Under the pieces are notes generated by a model. That model saw only the letters and a list, made by a program, of their open reading frames with translations. It searched no databases and had not been told where the DNA came from. Made by a program: the position numbers and the translations under genes. 64,000 nucleotides of DNA from Natrinema zhouii. GTDB lineage: Archaea > Halobacteriota > Halobacteria > Halobacteriales > Natrialbaceae. Below, piece by piece: positions 54,854 to 63,468 of the stretch (positions within the stretch are counted from its first letter, which is position 1; each line of letters starts with the position of its first letter). Location of the stretch: positions 2,790,001 to 2,854,000 of the forward strand of contig NZ_CP059154.1 in the NCBI RefSeq assembly GCF_013456555.2. The letters run 5' to 3'.

Positions 54854-55399
54854 TCAGTGGGTCGCTTCCTCGAGCACCAGCGTGTCGTCCTCGAGGTAAT
54901 GCTCGAAGTGGTGGCCGTCTTCCTCGAGCGTGACGAGGATCTCCCGGAGGATCTCGGCGGTCGCGGGATCGCCGAGATTCTCGGCGAGTTCGATGCTGCC
55001 GCGCATCGACTCGATGATGTCACCGTACATCTCGAGGTCGTTTTCGAACATCGTGCGGACGTCGTAGACATCCTCGCCCTCGAACTCGACGGTGGCGCGC
55101 TCCTCCTGGTTCGACGGACCCGAGACGGGGACGCCGCCTAGCGCCTGCGCGCGCTCGGCGATGACGTCGGCACCGCCTTCGACGTGTTCGTAGGCCTCCT
55201 CAAGGAACTCGTGGAGCGGCAGGAACTCCGCGCCCTCGACGACCCAGTGGTGCTTCTTCAGCTGGTGGTAGAGGACGTACGAGTTGGCCAGCTCCGTGTT
55301 GAGCGCGTCGACGATCTGCTCGGCCTTTTCCTGCTCGAGGCGAAGTTTGTTCTCTTCGACACTGTCAGCCGACTGGCGGACGGTCTTTTGAGTGCTCAT
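54854..55399 (-). CDS. dpsA: DNA-protecting ferritin-like protein DpsA
   Basis: 181 residues. Dps fold: LNTELANSYVLYHQLKKHHWVVEGAEFLPLHEFLEEAYEHVEGGADVIAERAQALGG holds the intersubunit ferroxidase ligands (His and Asp/Glu). Haloarchaeal DpsA stores iron and protects DNA from Fenton damage as a dodecamer. A minus-strand TATA-like box (55424-55433, TTTTAAGTGG) sits about 27 bp from the start, leaderless; a DtxR-type site at 55456-55469 lies upstream. Iron-dependent control is likely. Confidence 0.95.
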   Translation of the reverse strand: MSTQKTVRQSADSVEENKLRLEQEKAEQIVDALNTELANSYVLYHQLKKHHWVVEGAEFLPLHEFLEEAYEHVEGGADVIAERAQALGGVPVSGPSNQEERATVEFEGEDVYDVRTMFENDLEMYGDIIESMRGSIELAENLGDPATAEILREILVTLEEDGHHFEHYLEDDTLVLEEATH

Positions 55400-55423
55400 C
55401 CTACTTCGTAGTTGGCGCGCTTT

Positions 55424-55433
55424 CCACTTAAAA
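55424..55433 (-). promoter_or_regulatory. dpsA TATA-like box
   Basis: Minus-strand TTTTAAGTGG about 27 bp before the dpsA ATG at 55399. Confidence 0.55.
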
Positions 55434-55455
55434 CCTTCCCATGCGTAAACATTTG

Positions 55456-55469
55456 TTTGGCGAACCTAA
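55456..55469. promoter_or_regulatory. DtxR-type operator upstream of dpsA
   Basis: TTTGG-CGAA-CCTAA; its reverse complement, TTAGG-TTCG-CCAAA, has the same half-sites as site 1 (54497-54510). It is about 25 bp upstream of the dpsA TATA box, a position that suits activation more than simple blocking. Confidence 0.55.
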
Positions 55470-55604
55470 AGATATGTTTCCGACTCTGACGTTATATTTG
55501 GGCTCCGAGGCCGATACACATGTTACCGAACGACACCGTCAATATACTCTTTGTTTTTTCGGGTCTGAGTAAACATTTTCAGTGATGGGCTCCAAGGGAC
55601 GACT

Positions 55605-57074
55605 ATGGCAACCAGAATCGCACAGCGGCGAGAGCGGCTCTACGTCGACGGCGAGTGGCTCGAGACCGAGAACGTACTGTCGGTTTCGGACCTCGCCGAG
55701 GGCGGAACCTTCGCGCAGGTCGCCGCAGCAGGGCCGACGGAGGCTCGAGCGGCCCTCGCGGCCGCCCACGAGATCAAACCAGAGATGCGAGAGACCACGG
55801 TCGTCGAGCGCGCCGAGTGGTGTGAAACGATCGCCGACCGACTCCGCGGGCGCGAGGAAGAGCTCGCGGAGGTCATCGTCCGCGAGGCGGGCAAACCAAT
55901 CTCGTCGGCCCGCGGCGAGGTCGGACAGGCGGCGGAGCGGTTCGATCGCGCGGCCGAGGAGGCGCGCAACATCGTCAGCAAGGGCGAGTACCGCGAGGGA
56001 TCGACGGCGGGTCACGAGGGCTGGCAGGCGATCGTCAAGCACGAACCGATCGGAGCCGTCCTCTGCATCACGCCCTACAACTACCCGCTGGCGACAACGG
56101 CCCTGCAGGTCGCGCCCGCGCTCGCGGCCGGCAACAGCGTCCTGCTCAAACCCGCGAGCAAGACGCCAATTTCGGCGGCGATCCTCGCCGACGTCATCGC
56201 CGACGTTGACGGTATTCCGGACGGCGCGTTCAATTTCGTCCCCGGCGAGGCCAGCGAGATCGGCGACGTGCTCGCCGGCGACGACCGCGTCAACGCGATC
56301 GCCATGACCGGCTCCTCGGGTGCGGGCAAACACGTCGCCCGCGAGAGTGGGATGGTCAACCTCCACATGGAACTCGGCGGCAACGCCCCGGCGGTCGTCT
56401 TCGACGACGCCGACCTCACCGACGTCGCGGGCAACTGCGCCAAGGGATCCTTCAAGTACGCCGGCCAGCGCTGTTCGGCCATCTCGCGCGTGCTCGCCCA
56501 CGAGTCGGTCCACGACGACCTCGTCGACCTGATCGACGGCCAGATGGACGCCTGGCAGGCCGGCGACCTCTTCGACGAGGACACCGCCTTCGGCCCGCTC
56601 ATCAGCGAGGACCAGGCCGACTGGGTGGAGACACTCGTCGAGGACGCCCTCGAGAAGGGAGCCGAGCTCGTCCGCGGCGGCGAGAGGCGCGCCCCCGAGG
56701 GCGTCCCGGACGAACTCGCGAACCAGTTCTTCGAACCGACGCTGCTCGCGAACGTTCCGCACGATGCCCGCATCGTCGACGAGGAGCAGTTCGGTCCCAT
56801 CGCCGCGATCACGACCTTCGAGGACGAGGCCGAGGCCCTCGAGATCGCGAACGGCTCGGACCTCGCGCTCGACGCGGCGGTCTTCACGAACGACTACAAA
56901 CGAGCGATGCGGATGGCAGAGCGCATCGACGCCGGCGCGGTTCGGATCAACGGCGCGCCGAGTCACGGCCTCGGGGACGTTCCCTTCGGCGGCAACAAGG
57001 ACTCGGGGATCGGCCGCGAGGGCCTCGACGCCTCGATCCACGCGATGATGCGCGAGAAGAGTATCATCCTGTAG
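55605..57074 (+). CDS. GapN-like NADP-dependent aldehyde dehydrogenase
   Basis: 489 residues. Catalytic C290 (KYAGQRCSAISRV) and general base E256 (HMELGGNAPAVV), plus the NAD(P) loop and the motif GAVRINGAPSHGLGDVPFGGNKDSGIGREG near the end. The GQRC and the ING-PS-H-GLGD loop favour non-phosphorylating glyceraldehyde-3-phosphate dehydrogenase (GapN) or the related lactaldehyde dehydrogenase. In haloarchaea GapN would oxidise G3P directly to 3-phosphoglycerate with NADP. A PfkB-type sugar kinase lies nearby. The substrate is not fixed by sequence alone. Confidence 0.88.
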   Translation: MATRIAQRRERLYVDGEWLETENVLSVSDLAEGGTFAQVAAAGPTEARAALAAAHEIKPEMRETTVVERAEWCETIADRLRGREEELAEVIVREAGKPISSARGEVGQAAERFDRAAEEARNIVSKGEYREGSTAGHEGWQAIVKHEPIGAVLCITPYNYPLATTALQVAPALAAGNSVLLKPASKTPISAAILADVIADVDGIPDGAFNFVPGEASEIGDVLAGDDRVNAIAMTGSSGAGKHVARESGMVNLHMELGGNAPAVVFDDADLTDVAGNCAKGSFKYAGQRCSAISRVLAHESVHDDLVDLIDGQMDAWQAGDLFDEDTAFGPLISEDQADWVETLVEDALEKGAELVRGGERRAPEGVPDELANQFFEPTLLANVPHDARIVDEEQFGPIAAITTFEDEAEALEIANGSDLALDAAVFTNDYKRAMRMAERIDAGAVRINGAPSHGLGDVPFGGNKDSGIGREGLDASIHAMMREKSIIL

Positions 57075-57142
57075 GTCGGCCGACCGATATCGATTTCCGC
57101 CCGCTCCGCCCCCGCTTCGCACTCGCTCTCGCGTCCTCCTCC

Positions 57143-58273
57143 TTAGAACGAGACGGTTTCGGTCATGAGAACGCTTTTCTCGCCATCTCCGACGGCGACG
57201 ACGGTGATCGTCGCCGACGTACCGGACTCGTACTCGATCGTCTCGGCCTGGCCGACCTCGGTCAACTCGACGCGGACCCCGCTCTCGTCGCGCACCTCGA
57301 CCCGATCGGCAGTGCCGCTCGAGTGATACATCACGACGACCGCGTTCGGTTTTCGATTGGTATCGAGGCTCACCCCCGCGTACGGTTCCGTCGGTCGGCT
57401 ACCACGTTCGGCGAACAGGTCCTGATACTCGTATTCCTCAGTCGGGATCGTTTTCGTCGCGATACCGACGTTGCCCTCCGTTTCGACGGTCATATCGTCG
57501 GACTGATCGGCCAATGATTCCTCGAACTCGTCCGTCCCGTCGGCGTCGGCATAGATGCCGATACCTGAATACGTCGTCGTCTCCGCACCGAGCGTCCACG
57601 AAACGGCGGCCCCGACGCCGTCGTCGCTCCCTTCGTATTCGCCCCACAGGAACGTCCCGCCGCCGACTCGCTCGGCCAACTGCGCGAAGTTCCCGTGCGC
57701 ATCGATTCGGCGATCGGTTCCCTCGACGCCCGCCGCCAGGATCGCCTCGAGATCCGCGCCGTCGGCGGGGCTCACGACGACCGTCTCCGCGGAGACGGCG
57801 ATCGAAACGTCGTCGCGCTCGAAGACCTCGAAAGCGCCGGCCGCCGACTCGAGGTCTGCGTCGACCGCATCGGGATCGAACGAACCGGAGACGACGACGT
57901 TCCCGGCAACGCCGTTGGAACCGAACCTGCACACGGAGTCCACTGTCTGCTTGCCATCAGCTACCTGTTCGACGACCTCGCTGCTCTCTCCGTCCGGCAG
58001 CGTCGGAACGGATTCGACCACGTCCGCTCGCAGGGCATTCTCGTACTGCCGAACCGCGGTGAGGTCCCGGTAGTGAAACAGGAGCTCCGAACTCCCCGAT
58101 GTGGGGACCCAGCGCTCGAGGGGAGACAGGTCGCTCCCGGCGTTCTCGTCGCTCTCGTCCGGTTCCTCCGAGTCATCGGTCCCGTCATCTGAAAGGTAGT
58201 CGAGACAGCCCGCACCGAGTGCGCTGAGGCTCGCCCCGGCCGCGAGAAGTCTGCGGCGTGAACTGTATTTCAT
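57143..58273 (-). CDS. Tat lipoprotein of unknown function
   Basis: 376 residues. Tat signal MKYSSRRRLLAAG and lipobox LGAGC, then an acidic S/E/D spacer (residues 25-50) and a folded region of alternating strands and helices (WVPTSGSSELLFHYRDLTAV, SFDPDAVDADLESAAGAFEVFE, VSIAVSAETVVVSPADGADL, TFLWGEYEGSDDGVGAAVSW). Not assigned to a family; the RYDLT-like repeats and size recall haloarchaeal cell-surface lipoproteins. It is divergent from the PfkB kinase. Confidence 0.82.
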   Translation of the reverse strand: MKYSSRRRLLAAGASLSALGAGCLDYLSDDGTDDSEEPDESDENAGSDLSPLERWVPTSGSSELLFHYRDLTAVRQYENALRADVVESVPTLPDGESSEVVEQVADGKQTVDSVCRFGSNGVAGNVVVSGSFDPDAVDADLESAAGAFEVFERDDVSIAVSAETVVVSPADGADLEAILAAGVEGTDRRIDAHGNFAQLAERVGGGTFLWGEYEGSDDGVGAAVSWTLGAETTTYSGIGIYADADGTDEFEESLADQSDDMTVETEGNVGIATKTIPTEEYEYQDLFAERGSRPTEPYAGVSLDTNRKPNAVVVMYHSSGTADRVEVRDESGVRVELTEVGQAETIEYESGTSATITVVAVGDGEKSVLMTETVSF

Positions 58274-58356
58274 ACGAATGTATTCGGTTTGTAATAGCCC
58301 TTATATATAGTTTACCTGTCGACAGAACTACCGCCGTCGGCGGTGGACACTCGAGC

Positions 58357-59322
58357 ATGTCTTCCGACGTTCTCGTCGCTGGCGAAACGCTCATCGACTG
58401 GGTTCCCGAACGGGCCGGCCCGCTCGAGGACGTCGCCGGCTTCGAGCGTCGTCCCGGCGGTGCCCCCGCGAACGTCGCCGTCGCGCTCGCCCGACTCGGG
58501 GACCCGCCGCTGTTCTGGACCCGCGTCGGGGCGGACCCGTTCGGCCGGTTCCTCGAGAGGGTCCTCGAGGAACACGGTCTCTCCGACCGGTTCGTCGAGC
58601 GCGATCCGGACGCGAAGACGACGCTCGCATTCGTTACGCACGACGAGACCGGCGACCGCTCGTTCACCTTCTATCGCGACGGCACCGCCGACACGCGCCT
58701 CAAGCCCGGCCGGATCGACGACGAGACGCTGGCCGACTGCGAGTGGGTTCACGCCGGCGGCGTGACGCTCTCGAGCGGGCCGTCGCGCGCGGCGACGCTG
58801 GATCTGCTCGAGCGAGCCGCGGCCGCGGGCTGTACGGTCTCGTTCGATCCGAACCTGCGGCCGGAACTGTGGCCGAACACGGGGGCGTTCGTGGGCGTAG
58901 TGGGCGACGCGCTCGCCCACGTCGACGTCTGTCTCGCGACGGCGGCGGAACTCGAGGCGCTCGGTTTCGCGGGTGAGTCACCGACCGAGCACGCGCGAGC
59001 GGCGATCGAAGGCGGACCAGTCCACACCGTCTTCGTGACGAAGGGTGACGAGGGCGCGATCGCCGTCGCGGACGACGGTGCGCCGTGGGCCGCGAACACG
59101 GTCGATCACCCGGGGTTCGAAGTCGAAACCGTCGATACGATGGGGGCCGGTGACGCGTTCGTCGCCGGAGCGATCACCGCCCTGCGGAACGGGCGACCGC
59201 TCGCGGACGCGGTGGCGTTCGCGAACGCGGTCGCGGCGACGGCGACCACTGCCAGGGGAGCGATGGCGGGGTTGCCGACGCGCGAAGCGGTGCGCCCGCT
59301 GCTCGAGGGCGGGTCGGATTGA
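58357..59322 (+). CDS. PfkB family sugar kinase (fructokinase-like)
   Basis: 321 residues from ATG 58357. PfkB/ribokinase fold: signature 1 RRPGGAPANVAVALARLG near residue 31, RVGADPFGRFLERVL, and signature 2 DTMGAGDAFVAGAIT near residue 262 with the catalytic Asp. The WVPERAG start and GGAPANVA loop favour fructokinase; 2-keto-3-deoxygluconate kinase remains possible. It phosphorylates a sugar with ATP in the cytoplasm. ATG 58357 is preferred over the longer frame from 58258. Confidence 0.88.
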   Translation: MSSDVLVAGETLIDWVPERAGPLEDVAGFERRPGGAPANVAVALARLGDPPLFWTRVGADPFGRFLERVLEEHGLSDRFVERDPDAKTTLAFVTHDETGDRSFTFYRDGTADTRLKPGRIDDETLADCEWVHAGGVTLSSGPSRAATLDLLERAAAAGCTVSFDPNLRPELWPNTGAFVGVVGDALAHVDVCLATAAELEALGFAGESPTEHARAAIEGGPVHTVFVTKGDEGAIAVADDGAPWAANTVDHPGFEVETVDTMGAGDAFVAGAITALRNGRPLADAVAFANAVAATATTARGAMAGLPTREAVRPLLEGGSD

Positions 59323-59406
59323 TGGATCGACGTTCGGAGCACTGACGAAGTGAACCGCGTGGTTGCAAGCCGGAGTGCTATCCGGGTTTGTGGCGGAGAA
59401 TGCGGT

Positions 59407-60579
59407 ATGGGTATCAACGTTCGCGGCGCGGTTCCCTTCGCGAAGTCGATCGTCGCGGGGATCCAGGAGAAGAACGTGACGTTCATGGCCGCAGGCATCG
59501 CCTATCAGGCGTTTATCTCGTTGATTCCGCTGCTCGTCCTCGTCTTCTTTCTCGTCTCGTTCGTCGGCGACGAGGCGCTCGCCCAGCAGGTCTCTTCGAC
59601 GACCGAGGGATTCCTTCCCGAGAGCGGGCAGATCATCCTCGAGGACGGGATCGAAGGCGATACCGGCAGCGTCGGCACGTCGATCATCGGACTCGTCGCA
59701 CTCCTGTGGGGGTCGTTAAAGATATTCCGCGGACTCGATACCGCCTTCTCGGAAATCTACGCGTCGACCGGGGATAACTCGCTGGTCGACCAGTTGCGAG
59801 ACGGTGCCGTCGTCTTCGGAACGATCGGCGTCGCGCTGGTCGCCGCAGCGGTGACGACCATCGTCTTCGCGTTCTTCCCCAGTATCCCCTTCATCGGACT
59901 GCTGAATCCGCTGTTGCTCGTCGTCGGGTTGACGATCGCCTTCCTGCCGATGTACTACCTCTTCCCCGACGTGGACGTCTCCGTTCGCGAGGTGCTGCCG
60001 GGCGTCGTCGTCGCCGCCGTCGGCTGGGCGGCCCTCCAGTCGCTGTTTCAGATCTACGTCGCCGTCTCGAGCAGTTCCGAGTCGGCCGGGCCGATCGGGG
60101 CGATCCTGCTCTTACTGACGTGGCTTTACTTCGGCGGCCTGATACTGCTCGTGGGCGGCGTCGTCAACGCCACCCACTCCGGTCACATCGATATCGATGC
60201 CGACGAGTCGGCTGCCGGAGACGAGTCACTCGAGGGAATTCCCGAAGACTCGGATCGCGGCCCCTTCGTCGATTCGAGTCGGCGCGACCGCGAGCACTTC
60301 GAGGCCCGACTGACCGAACTCCAGCGGGAGCGCGATCAGTTGCGAAACGATCGAGACGCCCAGCGGACGCGTCGGTTCCGACTCGAGGACCGCGTCGACG
60401 ACCTCGAGGCGCGGCTCGATCGCCTCGAGGCGGATAACGGCGAGCTCGAGGACGAAAACGAGCAACTCCGCCGGGAACTCGCGGCCCGTCAGGGTTCCCC
60501 GTGGCGACGGCGAGCGCGCGGCGTCCTGAGACGAGTTCAGACGCTGAACGTCGGTGTCGTCGGCGGTCGAGACGACTAA
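59407..60579 (+). CDS. YihY/BrkB family membrane protein with coiled-coil tail
   Basis: 390 residues from ATG 59407. A YihY domain of six transmembrane helices (NVTFMAAGIAYQAFISLIPLLVLVFFLVSF to LLLLTWLYFGGLILLVGGVVNA), with the typical AGIAYQAF[IL]SLIP start. After residue 255 a cytoplasmic tail follows: D/E-rich stretch, then a long coiled coil (REHFEARLTELQRERDQLRN, RLEDRVDDLEARLDRLEADN). YihY proteins were once called ribonuclease BN and their role is unknown. The coiled-coil tail suggests partner binding. Confidence 0.9.
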   Translation: MGINVRGAVPFAKSIVAGIQEKNVTFMAAGIAYQAFISLIPLLVLVFFLVSFVGDEALAQQVSSTTEGFLPESGQIILEDGIEGDTGSVGTSIIGLVALLWGSLKIFRGLDTAFSEIYASTGDNSLVDQLRDGAVVFGTIGVALVAAAVTTIVFAFFPSIPFIGLLNPLLLVVGLTIAFLPMYYLFPDVDVSVREVLPGVVVAAVGWAALQSLFQIYVAVSSSSESAGPIGAILLLLTWLYFGGLILLVGGVVNATHSGHIDIDADESAAGDESLEGIPEDSDRGPFVDSSRRDREHFEARLTELQRERDQLRNDRDAQRTRRFRLEDRVDDLEARLDRLEADNGELEDENEQLRRELAARQGSPWRRRARGVLRRVQTLNVGVVGGRDD

Positions 60580-60683
60580 TGGAGGCCGTGCGTGGTCGGC
60601 GACTGCCGGAGAACCGTTCTACTCCGTTTGTCATGTCCTTCATCGGACGTCCGGTAGGGGCGGTGCGCGTATCGGTCCGAATC

Positions 60684-60884
60684 CTATGTTCGGTCAGTGA
60701 GCAATACGGGTGCAGTCACGAGTAGTGTGAGCAGAATGCCTGCCCCGATGATCGCAAAAAACGCGTCCGATGAGCTCTCCGTCACGACATAATTATACGA
60801 CAACGCAACCGCTGTCGTTCCAGAGATAGCCATAAAAAGCAGTCGGCGAATTTCTGAAGACCAGCCGTCAGCGAATGCAGTCAT
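60684..60884 (-). CDS. Small two-helix membrane protein
   Basis: 66 residues: a polar N-terminus (MTAFADGWSSEIRR) and two transmembrane helices (LLFMAISGTTAVALSYNYVV, AFFAIIGAGILLTLLVTAPVLL). Sequence is less GC-rich than its neighbours. It faces the YihY gene. No function known. Confidence 0.6.
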   Translation of the reverse strand: MTAFADGWSSEIRRLLFMAISGTTAVALSYNYVVTESSSDAFFAIIGAGILLTLLVTAPVLLTDRT

Positions 60885-61060
60885 AGCATACCGTTAGGTG
60901 TCGGTGTACAAATATATTCGGGCGAGTTGACACGTTCGCGTGGTGATTGGACCGACCATTCAGATCACGCGAGCGAAACGGATACCGCGACATCTACCCC
61001 GTGAACCCATCTGCGATCCGAGTCGGGACATCTTTGTAAGTCCCCGTTCCACCGAAAACC

Positions 61061-61483
61061 GTGTCCCATCCAGTCCGTGACGTTCGGCGCCGGATCCAGA
61101 CGGATCACGCGTCGATCGTCGACGGAATCAACAGCTGTGCCGACGCGGTCGCCGACCCCTGGGATACCTCGCGAACGACCGATAGCCAGACGGTCGCCGA
61201 CGGACTCCACCGCCTCCTCGAGGAAGCCGGGATACTCGAGGCCCTGCCGGGCGTCCTCGCCGATGTGATCGAAGCGTCTGGGTACGACCTCCCGGTGAGT
61301 CCTGTGGCGGGACCGCCCTACGTCGTCGTGACGAGCCGTGGCCCCGTCCTCCGGGCGACGATCGATCCCGGGCGGCTCGTGATTCGGTTCGACGCGTTCG
61401 AGGTGGTTCGCGACTCCGACCCGGATCGCCCGCCGGCCTATCGTCGACTGGATGGAATCCGACTCGAGGTCTCGCTCGAGTGA
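61061..61483 (+). CDS. Hypothetical protein
   Basis: 140 residues from GTG 61061 (TTTGTAAG at 61033-61040 is its TATA-like box). Helical first part (DHASIVDGINSCADAVADPW; TVADGLHRLLEEAGILEALPGVLADVIEASG), then a beta part (PYVVVTSRGPVLRATIDPGRLVIRFDAFEV). No family recognised. Confidence 0.65.
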   Translation: MSHPVRDVRRRIQTDHASIVDGINSCADAVADPWDTSRTTDSQTVADGLHRLLEEAGILEALPGVLADVIEASGYDLPVSPVAGPPYVVVTSRGPVLRATIDPGRLVIRFDAFEVVRDSDPDRPPAYRRLDGIRLEVSLE

Positions 61484-61682
61484 TCGCGTCGCGGGTCGCC
61501 GCGCACCATCGACGACACTGGACCGACAGCACTCGACCAGTACCGCTCGCAACGACCGGACTACTAACTCGGCTCGCTATATCGCCAGTTTTTGTTAACA
61601 GACTCGACCATCGAAGCTCGAAGTTAATAAAATAGGCCAACGAGATAATAACCCTTATACTCCGGTAGACCGAGTTTCGAGT

Positions 61683-62729
61683 ATGAACGTGACACGACGC
61701 GCGTTGCTCAAGGGGGGAGCCAGCGCGGTCGCCGCCGGCACCGTCGCCGGCTGTCTCGACGACATCGATGCATCGAGTGCGGACCTCGAGACCGGTTATG
61801 CCGCCTTCTTTACCCTCTGGGACTGGGCCGAACAGGTGAGCGGTGACGTGATCGAGTTCGAAAATCCGGTCGGGACCGGACAGCCCGGCCACGGCTGGTC
61901 GCCGGGCGGCGATCTCACTCGAGATATCGCCGACGCCGGCGCATTCGTCTACTTCGATACGCCGGAGTTTTCCTGGGCACAGAACATCGCGGCGACGCTC
62001 GAGACCGACTACGACGCGGTGACCGTGATCGACGGGCTCGAGGGACTCGACGATCAGTTGCTGGGCTGGGACCGCGAGGCCGGTGGCGCTGGTGGCCACG
62101 ATGGAGCGTCGCACGACGACGGACACGAACACGATGACGGGCACAATCACGACGGACACGATCACGACCGATCGTCGATCGACCCGCACGTCTGGCTCGA
62201 CCCCGTGCTCGCGCAGGATATCGTCGACACCATCGCGTCGGGACTCGCCGACGCCGACCCGGACAACGCCGAGACCTACGAGGAAAACGCCGCCGCGTAC
62301 GCGGACGAGCTCGCAGCCCTCGACCAGCGGTTCGAAGCCCTCGTCGACGCGGCAGACCGTCAAACCGCCGTCTTCGCCGGCCACGACTCGTTCACCTACC
62401 TGCAGGAACGCTACGGGTTCGAACTCCACACGCCGACCGGCGTCTCTCCGCAGGAAGAGCCCAGCCAGGACGCGATCTCGGCGACGATCGACCTGGTCGA
62501 GGAGGAGGGGATCGAGACGATCCTCTACAGCCCCTTCGAAGACCGCGACGGCGAGTACCCGCCGCTGGTCAACACCATCATTCGGGACTCCTCCCACGAG
62601 ATCGACGCGATGCCGATCACGCACCTCTCGGGAACCCTCGTGACGTGGCAGGACGAGGGGTGGGGCTACCTCGAGCAGATGGAAGAGATAAACGTCCCCG
62701 CGTTCAGAGAGGCACTAGACGCACAGTGA
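61683..62729 (+). CDS. znuA: ZnuA-type metal ABC transporter substrate-binding lipoprotein
   Basis: 348 residues. Tat motif RRALLKGGA and lipobox AGC show a membrane-anchored extracellular lipoprotein. The core is a cluster A-1 metal-binding protein: FFTLWDWAEQVSGD, GQPGHGWSPGGD, a His-rich flexible loop (about residues 135-165, with GHDGAS, HDDGHEHDDGHNHDGHDHD) and DPHVWLDP, VFAGHDSFTYLQERYG, EIDAMPITHLSG. The loop traps Zn2+ (or Mn2+), so this is zinc uptake. TTATA at about 61651-61655 is the likely promoter. Its stop overlaps the ATPase start (GTGA). Confidence 0.93.
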   Translation: MNVTRRALLKGGASAVAAGTVAGCLDDIDASSADLETGYAAFFTLWDWAEQVSGDVIEFENPVGTGQPGHGWSPGGDLTRDIADAGAFVYFDTPEFSWAQNIAATLETDYDAVTVIDGLEGLDDQLLGWDREAGGAGGHDGASHDDGHEHDDGHNHDGHDHDRSSIDPHVWLDPVLAQDIVDTIASGLADADPDNAETYEENAAAYADELAALDQRFEALVDAADRQTAVFAGHDSFTYLQERYGFELHTPTGVSPQEEPSQDAISATIDLVEEEGIETILYSPFEDRDGEYPPLVNTIIRDSSHEIDAMPITHLSGTLVTWQDEGWGYLEQMEEINVPAFREALDAQ

Positions 62730-63463
62730 CCGTCGTCGATCTCGAGAACGTGACCTTCGCCTACGGCGAGCAGCCAGCGGTGAAGAACGTCTCGCTGCGG
62801 GTCGAGGAGGGCGACTTCCTCGGGTTGATCGGCCCCAACGGCTCGGGTAAGACCACCCTCCTGCATCTCATGCTCGGACTGCGCAGTCCCGACAGCGGCT
62901 CGATCGAACTATTTGACGAACCCGTCGACGACTTCAACGACGGCGAGCGGATCGGCTACGTCTCCCAGCAGGCGACCAACCGCGGCGGCTCGATGCCGGT
63001 CACCGTCCGCGAGGTCGTCACCATGGGCCGGTTCGCCCACGCGGGCCACAGCCGACTGACCGACGAGGATCACGCGGCCGTCGACGAGGCCCTCGAGACG
63101 GTCGCCATTACCGACCTCGCAGACCGGCAGGTCAATCAGCTCTCCGGCGGCCAGCGCCAGCGGGCCTACATCGCACGCGCGCTGGCCTCCGAGGCCGACC
63201 TGCTAGCGCTCGACGAGCCGACCGTCGGCGTCGACGCCGAGTCCCGCGACGCGTTCTACCAGTTGCTCGAGTCGCTCAACGAGTCGGGAATCGCGATCAT
63301 CCTGATCGAACACGATATCGGCGTCGTCACGGACCGGGCGAGCCGGATCGCCTGCATCAACACGGAACTGTACCACCACGGCGACACCGAATCGTTCGTC
63401 GAGAGCGACGCCCTGACCGAGGCCTACGGCGCGACGGGACAAGTCATCCATCACCATCACTGA
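62726..63463 (+). CDS. znuC: Metal ABC transporter ATP-binding protein
   Basis: 245 residues from GTG 62726. ABC ATPase of the ZnuC/MntB type: Walker A GPNGSGKTTLLHLM, Q-loop YVSQQATNRGGSMPVTVREVV, signature LSGGQRQRAYIARAL, Walker B LLALDEPTVGVD and H-loop ILIEHDIGVV. The C-terminal His-rich VIHHHH may help regulation by metal. It energises the neighbouring permease. Start chosen by the GTGA overlap with znuA. Confidence 0.94.
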   Translation: MTVVDLENVTFAYGEQPAVKNVSLRVEEGDFLGLIGPNGSGKTTLLHLMLGLRSPDSGSIELFDEPVDDFNDGERIGYVSQQATNRGGSMPVTVREVVTMGRFAHAGHSRLTDEDHAAVDEALETVAITDLADRQVNQLSGGQRQRAYIARALASEADLLALDEPTVGVDAESRDAFYQLLESLNESGIAIILIEHDIGVVTDRASRIACINTELYHHGDTESFVESDALTEAYGATGQVIHHHH

Positions 63464-63468
63464 TATCG

